A stretch of 64,000 nucleotides of DNA from an uncultured Bacillota bacterium (GTDB lineage Bacteria; Bacillota; Clostridia; Lachnospirales; Lachnospiraceae): positions 19,199 through 83,198 of the forward strand of contig CASEXH010000011.1 in the NCBI GenBank assembly GCA_949291945.1. Direction: 5' to 3'. Shown here piece after piece: positions 41,025 to 48,755 of this stretch. Positions within the stretch are counted from its first letter, which is position 1; each line of letters begins with the position of its first letter. Made by a program: the position numbers and the translations under genes. The notes beneath the pieces are model-generated. The model was not told the origin of the DNA. It saw nothing but the letters and a program-made list of their open reading frames with translations, and ran no database searches.

Positions 41025-41873
41025 ATGGCAGAAGAAAATAGAGAAACCAGGGCCATATGCCCGGTATGTATGCACCACTGCCGTCTTACCCAAGAACAGT
41101 ATGGGCGCTGCAGAGCAAGGAAAAACAGCAAGGGAAAAATCATCAGTATCAACTATGGAAAGATCACCGGGCTTATGCTGGATCCTATTGAAAAGAAGCC
41201 TTTGAGGCGATTCTGCCCAGGCAGCAGGATCCTGTCTGTGGGAAGCTTCGGCTGTAACCTGGCCTGCCCTTTCTGCCAGAATTATGAGATTTCCATGACT
41301 GGGGAACCGGAGGCGGAATATAGAGAAATCTCCCCTGAAGAATTGGACGGACTTGCCCGGGAATACAAGAAATATGGAAATATTGGTCTGGCTTTTACCT
41401 ACAATGAGCCATTGGTGGGATATGAGTTTGTACGGGACACGGCAAAGCTTGTAAGAGAGCATGGAATGAAAAATGTGCTGGTCACAAATGGCTCGGCAGA
41501 GCTGGAAATCCTGGAAGAACTTCTTCCCTATATAGACGCTATGAATATTGACCTGAAAGGATTTACAGAGGCGTATTACCGGAAGCTGGGCGGCGACCTG
41601 GAGACGGTGAAAAGATTTATACGAAGAAGCGCAGAGGCCTGTCACGTGGAACTGACCACCCTGATCCTTCCGGGAGAGAATGATTCGGAGAAAGAGATGG
41701 AAGAGGAGGCCAAATGGATTGCCTCCATAGATCCGGATATCCCCTTTCATGTGACCAGATTCTTTCCAAGATATAAAATGACAGACCGGCAGGCAACGGA
41801 AGTAGGGAAGGTGTACCGACTGAAAGAGTGTGCAGAGAAATACCTGAAATATGTATATACAGGGAATTGCTAA
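41025..41873 (+). CDS. AmmeMemoRadiSam radical SAM enzyme
   Basis: 282 residues. The SAM/4Fe-4S motif CNLACPFC (Cys77, Cys81, Cys84) follows an N-terminal Cys-rich stretch CPVCMHHCRL with GRCRARKNSKGK, typical of this subgroup, and the SAM barrel continues with AFTYNEPLVG and VTNGSAELEIL. It likely makes a radical on a substrate tied to the Memo/AMMECR1 partner. I used the ATG at 41025. A TTG at 41004, behind GAGGTGGTGAG and overlapping the upstream stop, is a real alternative. The product and substrate are unknown. Confidence 0.93.
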   Translation: MAEENRETRAICPVCMHHCRLTQEQYGRCRARKNSKGKIISINYGKITGLMLDPIEKKPLRRFCPGSRILSVGSFGCNLACPFCQNYEISMTGEPEAEYREISPEELDGLAREYKKYGNIGLAFTYNEPLVGYEFVRDTAKLVREHGMKNVLVTNGSAELEILEELLPYIDAMNIDLKGFTEAYYRKLGGDLETVKRFIRRSAEACHVELTTLILPGENDSEKEMEEEAKWIASIDPDIPFHVTRFFPRYKMTDRQATEVGKVYRLKECAEKYLKYVYTGNC

Positions 41874-41891
41874 AAGATGGAGGTATAAAAT

Positions 41892-42380
41892 ATGAGATTG
41901 TTTATAGCCATCCGGCTTTCCGATGAAATGTGCAAAGCCCTGGTGCAGTATATGCATGACCTGAAGAAACAGGGAGTGGAAGGGAACTATGTCCCAGCCC
42001 AGAACCTGCATATGACTTTGGCATTTATCGGGGAATACAAGGATCCGGATAAAGTGAAGAAAGTGATGGAGAAGGTTTCTCTCCCCCAGTGCAGACTGAG
42101 CCTTTCTGAAAAAGGAAATTTTGGAAATCTTTTATGGGCAGGGGTAAAGGGTAACCAGAAATTAAAATCTTATGTGAAGGAGCTCCGGGAGGAGCTGAAA
42201 AACAATGGGATTCCCTTTGATCAGGAAAAATTTGTTCCCCATATTACCCTGATCAGGAAAGCCTCTGCCAGGAAACCTTATCAGGTACGGCTGCCAAAGG
42301 CAGAGATGACCGTGGAAAAAGTATCTCTTATGAAATCAGAGATAAAAAACGGGAAAGTAGTATACAAAGAACTTTTTTAA
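41892..42380 (+). CDS. thpR: RNA 2',3'-cyclic phosphodiesterase
   Basis: 162 residues of the 2H phosphoesterase family. The two catalytic HxTx motifs HMTL (near residue 41) and HITL (near 117) are intact. It opens 2',3'-cyclic phosphates on RNA ends. The start follows GATGGAGGTATAAAAT. It sits 18 bases after the radical SAM gene and overlaps the convergent hydrolase gene by four bases. Confidence 0.94.
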   Translation: MRLFIAIRLSDEMCKALVQYMHDLKKQGVEGNYVPAQNLHMTLAFIGEYKDPDKVKKVMEKVSLPQCRLSLSEKGNFGNLLWAGVKGNQKLKSYVKELREELKNNGIPFDQEKFVPHITLIRKASARKPYQVRLPKAEMTVEKVSLMKSEIKNGKVVYKELF

Positions 42381-42964
42381 TTTAGATCCTCTATAAAATC
42401 CATTTTCAGCACACCGTCTTCAGAACCGTAGAGAGACAGGACTTTCAGACCTGTTTCTTTCAGATCTGCGGTGGAATAGGCGGCAAGGAGTATGAGACCT
42501 TTGAATTCTTCTTCATGGCTGCTGATATAAGAAGCTGCCATAGAGCCGCCCAGAGAATGGCCTGCCATATACCAGTTTTCAATGTCCGGGTATTCTTCCG
42601 GGATACCTTTTGCAGCATTGATATCCAGTACAGCCAGGTTCCCGGGCATGCGAAGGAGCACACAGAGGATCCCTTCTTTGGCGCAGGCCTCCATTAATGG
42701 AGCATAGGCCTCATACTGGACTTTTCCTCCGGGATAGAAGATCAGGCCGGCTCGGGGATTTTCAGGTGCAAAAATGATCCTGCCCTCTGACGAGGTGGTT
42801 ACTGTTATGTCCTGTTGAGACTGGGCTGCAGCTTCCAGGGCCAGATCATTGGCACGGTAATAATCCTGAACGTAAATGCCGAAGCCGATCCCGGACACAA
42901 GGATCACCGCTGCCAGAATCACCAGTAATTTTTTCCATAATTTTCTTTTCTTTTTTGGTTTCAT
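42377..42964 (-). CDS. Alpha/beta hydrolase, C-terminally truncated
   Basis: 195 residues. A membrane anchor lies at about 12-32. The nucleophile elbow GHSLGGSMAA and an Asp in LYGSEDGVL are present. In the family that reads YPGGKVQYEAYAPL, a loop with the catalytic His (typically NHAQFG) follows that Asp after about 30-40 residues; here the protein ends 11 residues after it. The catalytic triad is therefore incomplete. The end coincides with the thpR end, so a deletion probably joined the two. The start follows GAGAGGTAATCTA. Confidence 0.75.
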   Translation of the reverse strand: MKPKKKRKLWKKLLVILAAVILVSGIGFGIYVQDYYRANDLALEAAAQSQQDITVTTSSEGRIIFAPENPRAGLIFYPGGKVQYEAYAPLMEACAKEGILCVLLRMPGNLAVLDINAAKGIPEEYPDIENWYMAGHSLGGSMAASYISSHEEEFKGLILLAAYSTADLKETGLKVLSLYGSEDGVLKMDFIEDLN

Positions 42965-43066
42965 TAGATTACCTCTCAGATTTGGCTGTAAATCTGATTA
43001 TACGACGGGCTGGAGAAAAGAACAATATAGAGATACAACAAAAATGTATAAAGGAGATGATCGGGT

Positions 43067-43807
43067 ATGGCTCTGTATGCCCTGGGAGACCTGCATTTAA
43101 GCTTTCAGGCAGATAAGCCAATGGATTCTTTTGGAAAAGTGTGGAAGAATCATGAGAAGAAAATTGAAAAATATGCGAACCGGATGGTAAAACCAGAGGA
43201 TACTCTGGTGCTCACCGGAGACCATTCCTGGGGGAGAAAACTCCAGGAATGCAGGGAGGACCTGGCTTTTATCGAAAGACTGCCGGGAAGGAAGATCCTC
43301 CTGCGGGGAAATCACGATATGTTCTGGGACGCCAAGAAAACAGAGAAGCTTAATGAAGAGTACAAAGACAGGCTGTTTTTCCTGCAGAACAACTTTGCCG
43401 TCTATCAGGACTATGCCTTGGTGGGAACCAAGGGATTTACTTTTGAGGGCCCTTTTTATCTGAACCGCCGGGGACAGATCCTGGGCTGGGACGAAGAGCG
43501 GGAAGCGCAGGCCAAAAAGCTGGTGAAAAGAGAGATGGAAAGACTTCGGGAATCCTTCCGCCTGGCCAGGAAAGAAGGATATCAGAAGTTTATCATGTTT
43601 CTTCACTATCCCCCGACCAATATTTTAGAAAAAACTTCTCCGTTTACAGAGATCGCAGAGGAATATAAGGTTTCTGCGGTGGTCTATTCCCACTGCCATG
43701 GAGAATCCAGATTCGGGGACAGCATACGGGGAAAGTTTCATGGCATAGAATATATGCTGGTTTCCGGAGATTATCTGAACTTTCGGCCGGTCCAGGTGCT
43801 GCCGTAA
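43067..43807 (+). CDS. Metallophosphoesterase
   Basis: 246 residues with the full calcineurin-like motif series: GDLHLS near residue 7, GDHSWG near 51 (an H where many members have N/D), GNHD near 84, HYPP and SHCHG. It hydrolyses phosphomono- or diesters with two metal ions. The start follows AAAGGAGATGATCGGGT. No partner gene marks the substrate. Confidence 0.92.
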   Translation: MALYALGDLHLSFQADKPMDSFGKVWKNHEKKIEKYANRMVKPEDTLVLTGDHSWGRKLQECREDLAFIERLPGRKILLRGNHDMFWDAKKTEKLNEEYKDRLFFLQNNFAVYQDYALVGTKGFTFEGPFYLNRRGQILGWDEEREAQAKKLVKREMERLRESFRLARKEGYQKFIMFLHYPPTNILEKTSPFTEIAEEYKVSAVVYSHCHGESRFGDSIRGKFHGIEYMLVSGDYLNFRPVQVLP

Positions 43808-43837
43808 GTGAGGCAGCGCTGCATTTTGACTCCGGCC

Positions 43838-43868
43838 GGTCTGGACAGACCAGATAGTTTTTTGCGTT
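43838..43868 (+). terminator. Probable terminator after phosphoesterase
   Basis: GGTCTG-GA-CAGACC forms a tight inverted repeat followed after a few bases by a six-T run. The loop is short, so the stem may open at its tip. Confidence 0.5.
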
Positions 43869-43987
43869 TTAACCGGCAGTTAATAAAATTGCCTGGAGCT
43901 TAAAAAACTCTCAATATACAGCCGGCTCTTTCCCTGTTACAATAAGACCAGGAAGGCCTTCCCAGTTTAAAACAGGAGGAAACATAT

Positions 43988-45088
43988 ATGGAGATGAAAG
44001 ATGTGATCCGTGAAAAAAGGAGAGCTATGGGATTTACCCAGGAACAGATGGCAGACTATCTGGGAGTGTCTGCCCCGGCGGTGAATAAGTGGGAAAGCGG
44101 GACTACCTGTCCGGATATGGCGATCCTACCGGCGCTTGCCCGGCTTCTTGGCACAGATCCAAATACCCTGCTTTGTTTCCATGAAAATCTGTCTAAAGAA
44201 GAGATAGCGGCTTATGGAAACGAGGTGGCGGAAACCGCCCGGCAGGGAGATATAGAAAAGACTATGGAACTGGTAAAAAAACGGATAAAAGAATATCCCC
44301 GGTGCGGAGCTCTTTTGTATCAGATGGCCACGTTACTCAGAGGGATCCGGATCCTGTTTTCCTTTCCGGAAGAAAAGGTAGAGGAGGTCCAGGCCCTGGC
44401 GGTTTCTCTTTTAGAGAGGGCAATGGAATGTGAGGATAAAAATGCCGCAGATCTGTCCAGGTATGCCCTGGCTGCTATGTATATCCAGGAGGAAGCTTAT
44501 GAAAAAGCCGGAGAGCTTATTGAACAGCTTCCGGAATATCAGTCTATAGATAAAAGACAGCTTCAGATCAGTATGTACATGAAAGAAGGGAAAAACCAGG
44601 AGGCGGCAGAGCTTCTGGAAAGAAAGCTGAACAGCCTGATACAGGAAGTCTTTCTCATGCTTGATCAGCTTGCTACGGCGTCTGTACGGGAGGGCGAGAA
44701 CAAGAGAGCCTGGGAACTGGCGGAGTACAGCCAGAAGGTAATGGAGATCTTCAAATGGAGTTACAGCGGACTGACAGCGGCCTTCGACGTGGCGCTGGAG
44801 GAGAGAGACGGAAAACGGTGTGCGGAAATTCTGGAAGAAATGCTGAAAGCCCTGGAGAATCCCTGGACTATGAAAGATTCCATCCTTTTTGCCCATCAGA
44901 AGACAAAGAATGTAGAAGCAGATGGATCAGATACAGGAAAACAGATGATCAAAGTTCTTCTGGCCTCTATAGAAAAAGAGGAAAGATGTGACTTCCTTCG
45001 GAATACAGATGAATACAGAAAACTGAGAGAAAAATACAGTTCTGTAATAGGATCTTCAGATCCTCAGGGAACAGAGAAGGGGGAGTAA
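43988..45088 (+). CDS. XRE-family regulator with TPR-like domain
   Basis: 366 residues. The HTH (3-65; GFTQEQMADYLGVSAPAVNK) is followed by a long helical region (about 75-340) with repeated helix pairs as in TPR proteins, for example YPRCGALLYQMATLL and ALAAMYIQEEAYEKAGELIE. Such proteins may sense peptides or partner proteins. The start follows AACAGGAGGAAACATAT. It is convergent with the AI-2E-type gene. Confidence 0.9.
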   Translation: MEMKDVIREKRRAMGFTQEQMADYLGVSAPAVNKWESGTTCPDMAILPALARLLGTDPNTLLCFHENLSKEEIAAYGNEVAETARQGDIEKTMELVKKRIKEYPRCGALLYQMATLLRGIRILFSFPEEKVEEVQALAVSLLERAMECEDKNAADLSRYALAAMYIQEEAYEKAGELIEQLPEYQSIDKRQLQISMYMKEGKNQEAAELLERKLNSLIQEVFLMLDQLATASVREGENKRAWELAEYSQKVMEIFKWSYSGLTAAFDVALEERDGKRCAEILEEMLKALENPWTMKDSILFAHQKTKNVEADGSDTGKQMIKVLLASIEKEERCDFLRNTDEYRKLREKYSSVIGSSDPQGTEKGE

Positions 45089-45096
45089 AAGAGAAG

Positions 45097-45118
45097 GCCG
45101 GGGTGTTAATTCCCCGGC
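45097..45118. terminator. Hairpin between convergent genes
   Basis: GCCGGGG (45097-45103) and CCCCGGC (45112-45118) form a 7-bp GC stem around the stop of the minus-strand gene. The T run is weak, so it may only slow or protect transcript ends. Confidence 0.4.
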
Positions 45119-46245
45119 ACTTCTGTTTCCGGCTGCAGGGCAGCCTTTCTTCTTAGCACATCTTTTTGTATCAGTTTATAAAGGGTAGCTGTCACCGGTA
45201 CAGCCAGGAGCATGCCAATGATTCCTCCAAGACCTCCGCCTACGGTAACTGCAGCCAGAACCCAGATACCGGGCAGGCCTACAGAGGAACCTACCACTCT
45301 GGGGTAGATCAGATTTCCTTCAAGCTGCTGGAGAACAACGATGAAGACCAGGAAGCCTATGGCTTTCAGGGGAGCAACGGTAAAGATCATAAATGCGCCT
45401 ACGGCAGCTCCCAGATAAGCCCCCACTACCGGAAGCAAAGCGGTGGCCCCGATAAGGGTTCCCACCATGGTAGCGTAAGGAAAACGGAAGATCAGCATGC
45501 CGATGGTACACAGAGCTCCCAGTATAATTGCTTCCGTACACTGTCCTACAATAAATTTTGTAAAAGTATCATGAGCTGTTTTCAGTATCAGACACATTCC
45601 ACTATAGAACTTTTCGTTCAGATAAGTTCTGGCCAGTGTCTGGAACTGACCAAAAAGCTTTTCCTTTCCAGAAAGTATGTAAATGGAAAAGATCAGAGCC
45701 ACAACTGCGGTAACCACGATGGAACTGACCGTGCTCACAATATACATAGTTGAGGAAAAGACGCTGCTCAACCCATTGGTCAGATAGGAGGCGGCTCTCT
45801 GGAGGATCTGGGGCCAGTTTACATTCAGGGATTCCAGAAGCTTCTGGAGCTGGGGCCAGTCCCGGTCAAAAGAAGACAGCCAGACGTTGATCTCAGAGAA
45901 CACAGAAGGGATTTCCTGGACAATAACGCCAATAGCCTGAGCCAGCTGGGGGATCACAATGAGGATCACAAGGGCTGCAATGGCAAAGATCGCCGCCAGG
46001 GAGCCCAGAATGCTGACGGGCCGGCGGATTTTATAGAAGACAGTACCCTCCCTGGAAAAGCAGGGGAGACTTTCTATCCGGGTGACCAGGATATTCAGGA
46101 TATAGGCGATCACACAGCCCAGAGCCAGAGGCGTGACCAGGCTCCACAAAAATCCTATAAATTCCAATATGCTGTCGCTGTATTTGATACAAAGGATCAG
46201 CAGGGCAAGCAAAGCGATAAACAATATAAATTTCTTTTTCTTCAT
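45106..46245 (-). CDS. AI-2E family transporter
   Basis: 379 residues, seven to eight membrane helices, with the family's central PxxP-rich VPQLAQAIG region and the late block GASAxLPVVG-like LIGATALLPVVGAYLG and GGLGGIIGMLLAVPVTA. Members export small molecules, Na+ or H+; some have been tied to AI-2 export but the family is broad. The start follows ATAAGGAGAAATTC. It follows the bile salt hydrolase gene on the minus strand after about 60 bases and may share its transcript. Confidence 0.92.
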   Translation of the reverse strand: MKKKKFILFIALLALLILCIKYSDSILEFIGFLWSLVTPLALGCVIAYILNILVTRIESLPCFSREGTVFYKIRRPVSILGSLAAIFAIAALVILIVIPQLAQAIGVIVQEIPSVFSEINVWLSSFDRDWPQLQKLLESLNVNWPQILQRAASYLTNGLSSVFSSTMYIVSTVSSIVVTAVVALIFSIYILSGKEKLFGQFQTLARTYLNEKFYSGMCLILKTAHDTFTKFIVGQCTEAIILGALCTIGMLIFRFPYATMVGTLIGATALLPVVGAYLGAAVGAFMIFTVAPLKAIGFLVFIVVLQQLEGNLIYPRVVGSSVGLPGIWVLAAVTVGGGLGGIIGMLLAVPVTATLYKLIQKDVLRRKAALQPETEVPGN

Positions 46246-46305
46246 GAATTTCTCCTTATAGTTTTTTAACCAGGAGCCGCTGTAGGAAAGATACTACAGA
46301 TCCTG

Positions 46306-47250
46306 TCAGCCGGTTATGGTTAGCAGTCTTTTTTCTTCCAGATCTGCCTGGTGCATATTGATTCTGCGCAGACGGCTGTCCTCATAGGTTTTGTAATAAT
46401 ATACACCGGTTCTGGCATTTATACAACTGGAATAAAGGGTAATGTCATAGGTTCCCTGTTCTGTTACCACTGCTCCCCGGGTCATGGCTACTCCGTCTAA
46501 AATATGGAAAAACTGGGAGACATCCGCCTTTTCTTCTGGTTCTGACACAGAATTCCATTTCAGAAAAGCAGCTCTTACAAAGCGGGAAGGCGAGGAGGCA
46601 TCTCCGGGAAGCCCCAGAGCGCCCATTCCCTGGGAACAGGGTTTCAGATCCAGCCTGCCCGAAAAACGGTTTTCAGGACTTTTTGAAGTAAGATTCAGGT
46701 AATTTCCCATATTCATCTGGTGGAAAGGAAAAGGAGGATTATTGGTCAATACTCCAAAAGGATTTTCATACACTTTCAGTCCTTCTTCCACAGCTTCCAG
46801 GATCAGACACTTGCGCCGGTCAGCCAGCATCCAGTGAAGAGGTGCGGCCGGCATCTGGGGAGCAAAGGAAAGGTTTATGATCTTCATATCTGCAAGGAAT
46901 GTTTCCACTTCTTCCACAGAAGCACATTTGCCCAGTATCCAGGCAATGATCTCGAAAGAAGCAAGTTCCAGTCCTTTTCCATCGGGCTCCCGGTAAAAGG
47001 CGTTGCCCGGAAAATTCAGACCTGCCATGGCCAGTCCTTTTTCATTCACCGCTTCTGCATATAGGGGAAAGGTTTTATTTGCGGAAGCCATGCCGATCAT
47101 GGCATAGTGCCGTTCCATCTTTCCGGTTCTGGAAAAGTCCAGAGGAAAATTTCTGGGAGTGATGGTAACCGCTTCTCCGAAAGAAACGTCCAGATCCAGA
47201 TTCCTTCCAAAATAAAAATCACCGTTTTCATAAGTGATACAAGTACACAT
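46306..47250 (-). CDS. Choloylglycine hydrolase family (bile salt hydrolase-like)
   Basis: 314 residues of the Ntn-hydrolase family. Catalytic Cys2 follows the initiator Met (MCTCITYENG), with Arg16 and Asp19 in GRNLD. Asn in LNFPGNA and in FGVLTNNPPF, and Arg in SPSRFVRAAF, are the other catalytic positions. It removes glycine or taurine from bile acids; penicillin V acylase is the alternative, but GLPGDASSPSR favours bile salts. The start follows GGAGGCATTTTT. A 15-bp palindrome overlaps the ribosome site. Confidence 0.92.
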   Translation of the reverse strand: MCTCITYENGDFYFGRNLDLDVSFGEAVTITPRNFPLDFSRTGKMERHYAMIGMASANKTFPLYAEAVNEKGLAMAGLNFPGNAFYREPDGKGLELASFEIIAWILGKCASVEEVETFLADMKIINLSFAPQMPAAPLHWMLADRRKCLILEAVEEGLKVYENPFGVLTNNPPFPFHQMNMGNYLNLTSKSPENRFSGRLDLKPCSQGMGALGLPGDASSPSRFVRAAFLKWNSVSEPEEKADVSQFFHILDGVAMTRGAVVTEQGTYDITLYSSCINARTGVYYYKTYEDSRLRRINMHQADLEEKRLLTITG

Positions 47251-47262
47251 AAAAATGCCTCC

Positions 47263-47323
47263 TTTCGCCGGGCGAAAATTTTCAGGTTAGTTCCATTCTA
47301 TGGGGAACCGGAGAAAATAGCAA
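47263..47323 (-). promoter_or_regulatory. BSH promoter and palindrome at the ribosome site
   Basis: On the minus strand TTGCTA (47323-47318) and TAGAAT (47300-47295) have a 17-base spacer. Downstream, TTTCGCC-C-GGCGAAA (47277-47263) is a perfect 7-1-7 palindrome directly followed by GGAGG. It could be an operator or a hairpin masking the ribosome site. Confidence 0.6.
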
Positions 47324-47414
47324 GGCGGTAAATGAAAAATAATGACAAACAGGAAACTGTGAGATACAATGAAAAGGAATCTTTAGACCAGAAACAGGAA
47401 AGGAGAACAGGAAT

Positions 47415-47840
47415 ATGAGTGATCTGCAGCGTTATACAGAGGCACAGAAACAGGATTTTGACTTGGCTCTGGAAGAAGTCCGCAGCGGCCGCAAGAGGAG
47501 CCATTGGATGTGGTACATTTTTCCCCAGATCCGTGGACTTGGCTTCAGCGGCATGTCGGCTTATTATGGCATCCAGAATCTGAAGGAAGCAGAAGATTTT
47601 CTGAAAGATCCCTACCTGGGAGGAAATTTAAGAACCATATGCCAGGCCCTGCTGGAACTGGACACAGATGACCCTCACCGGATATTCGGCAGTCCGGACG
47701 ATCTGAAACTGCGTTCCTCCATGACCTTGTTTGAGGCAGCAGAAGGAAAAGGGGGAATATTCACCAAGGTGATAGAAAAATACTACGGCGGGAGAAGAGA
47801 TCAGAAGACTATAGAATTATTGAAAAAAATAGCAGGGTGA
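47415..47840 (+). CDS. DUF1810 family protein
   Basis: 141 residues. The conserved RSHWMWYIFPQIRGLGFS and PDDLKLRSSMTLFEAA blocks match DUF1810. The family is small, helical and of unknown function. The start follows GGAAAGGAGAACAGGAAT. It overlaps or abuts the DUF1653 gene downstream, so both are likely made from one transcript. Confidence 0.85.
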   Translation: MSDLQRYTEAQKQDFDLALEEVRSGRKRSHWMWYIFPQIRGLGFSGMSAYYGIQNLKEAEDFLKDPYLGGNLRTICQALLELDTDDPHRIFGSPDDLKLRSSMTLFEAAEGKGGIFTKVIEKYYGGRRDQKTIELLKKIAG

Positions 47841-47857
47841 AATCGGAGGAAGCTTGC

Positions 47858-48313
47858 ATGAGCAGGATCAGGATCATAAAGAAAAATGATGAATACACAT
47901 CAGAATATGATATCGGCGATATTTTTGAAGTGGAAGGCACCTGGTACGGCGGCGTACACATTACGGGAAAGACCGGAGTGCCTATTTCTCTTGACAGGGA
48001 AGAGTATATGGAACTGGATACAGAACCGGAGCCGGAACCTGTACCGGAGGAAATGAAAAGAGATATACGGCCGGGAGATATTGTCCGGCATTTTAAGAGA
48101 GAATGGGTTTCCCCAGAAACATCGGAATATCTGTATAAAGTCCTTGCCTTTGCCCAGCACACGGAAACCGGGGAAATGCTGGTGGTCTATCAGGGGCTTT
48201 ATGCTCCTTTTAAAATTTCAGCCAGGCCCTATGCCATGTTTATGAGCGAGGTAGATAGAGAGAAATATCCGGATATCCGTCAGAAATACCGTTTTGAGAA
48301 AGTTCAGGGGTGA
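47858..48313 (+). CDS. DUF1653-containing protein
   Basis: 151 residues. The N-terminal part (about 1-55) is charged and ends in an acidic EPEPEPVPEE stretch. The C-terminal part carries the DUF1653 features PGDIVRHFKREW, YKVLAFAQHTETGEMLVVYQ and ARPYAMFMSEVD. Function unknown. I chose ATG 47858, preceded by TCGGAGGAAGCTTGC; a GTG at 47837 overlapping the previous stop is possible. It overlaps or touches the next small gene. Confidence 0.82.
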   Translation: MSRIRIIKKNDEYTSEYDIGDIFEVEGTWYGGVHITGKTGVPISLDREEYMELDTEPEPEPVPEEMKRDIRPGDIVRHFKREWVSPETSEYLYKVLAFAQHTETGEMLVVYQGLYAPFKISARPYAMFMSEVDREKYPDIRQKYRFEKVQG

Positions 48314-48318
48314 GAGAG

Positions 48319-48591
48319 ATGGGAACAGAGAGAACCGATGAAGTGTATCAGGCACTGCTGGACAAAGGATACCCCGAAAAATTCTGTAAGGAAATTGCCT
48401 GCAAGTATATGAATACAGACTATACAGCTACAAGAATGCTGGGATACCTGTATCGGGTCACAGATCCAAGAATTGAGGATGTGGTGGATGAAATGCTGGC
48501 CATCTTAAGCGACCGGCAGCAAATCATGGAGAAAAAAGAGCTGGAACATGCCCAGGCAGTGATCAATGATATTTACAGGAATGGACTGTAA
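48319..48591 (+). CDS. Small helical protein, unknown
   Basis: 90 residues, mostly helix, beginning MGTERTDEVYQALLDKGYPE. It contains FCKEIACKYMNTDYTATRML and resembles small domains common in this bacterial group, but I cannot name a family. The ATG at 48319 follows CAGGGGTGAGAGAG; a GTG at 48310 would overlap the DUF1653 stop. It ends a three-gene operon of uncharacterised families. Confidence 0.6.
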   Translation: MGTERTDEVYQALLDKGYPEKFCKEIACKYMNTDYTATRMLGYLYRVTDPRIEDVVDEMLAILSDRQQIMEKKELEHAQAVINDIYRNGL

Positions 48592-48618
48592 TAAGGAGAG
48601 AATATTTTTTAAAGAGTA

Positions 48619-48646
48619 TTGACATTACACCACGAATAAGGATAAT
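48619..48646 (+). promoter_or_regulatory. Promoter of the NifX/SlyD fusion gene
   Basis: TTGACA (48619-48624) and GATAAT (48641-48646) are 16 bases apart. The leader of about 100 bases contains CTGCAAGC (48658-48665) and GCTTGCAG (48720-48727), an 8-bp inverted repeat enclosing a copy of the ATGCGACAGCRCC motif (48693-48705) shared with the repeat family. Confidence 0.6.
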
Positions 48647-48755
48647 GGTAGAAGAGGCTGCAAGCCTGTGATCGCCAAATGCTGCATAACGAATGCGACA
48701 GCGCCTTTTGACGACTGCTGCTTGCAGGAATCAAGAAGAAAGATGAGGAAAAAAC

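Noticed and set aside
40536..42011. Long minus frame across the AmmeMemoRadiSam genes
   Set aside because: Known domains occupy the plus strand; the minus frame is Ser/Cys/His-rich shadow sequence.
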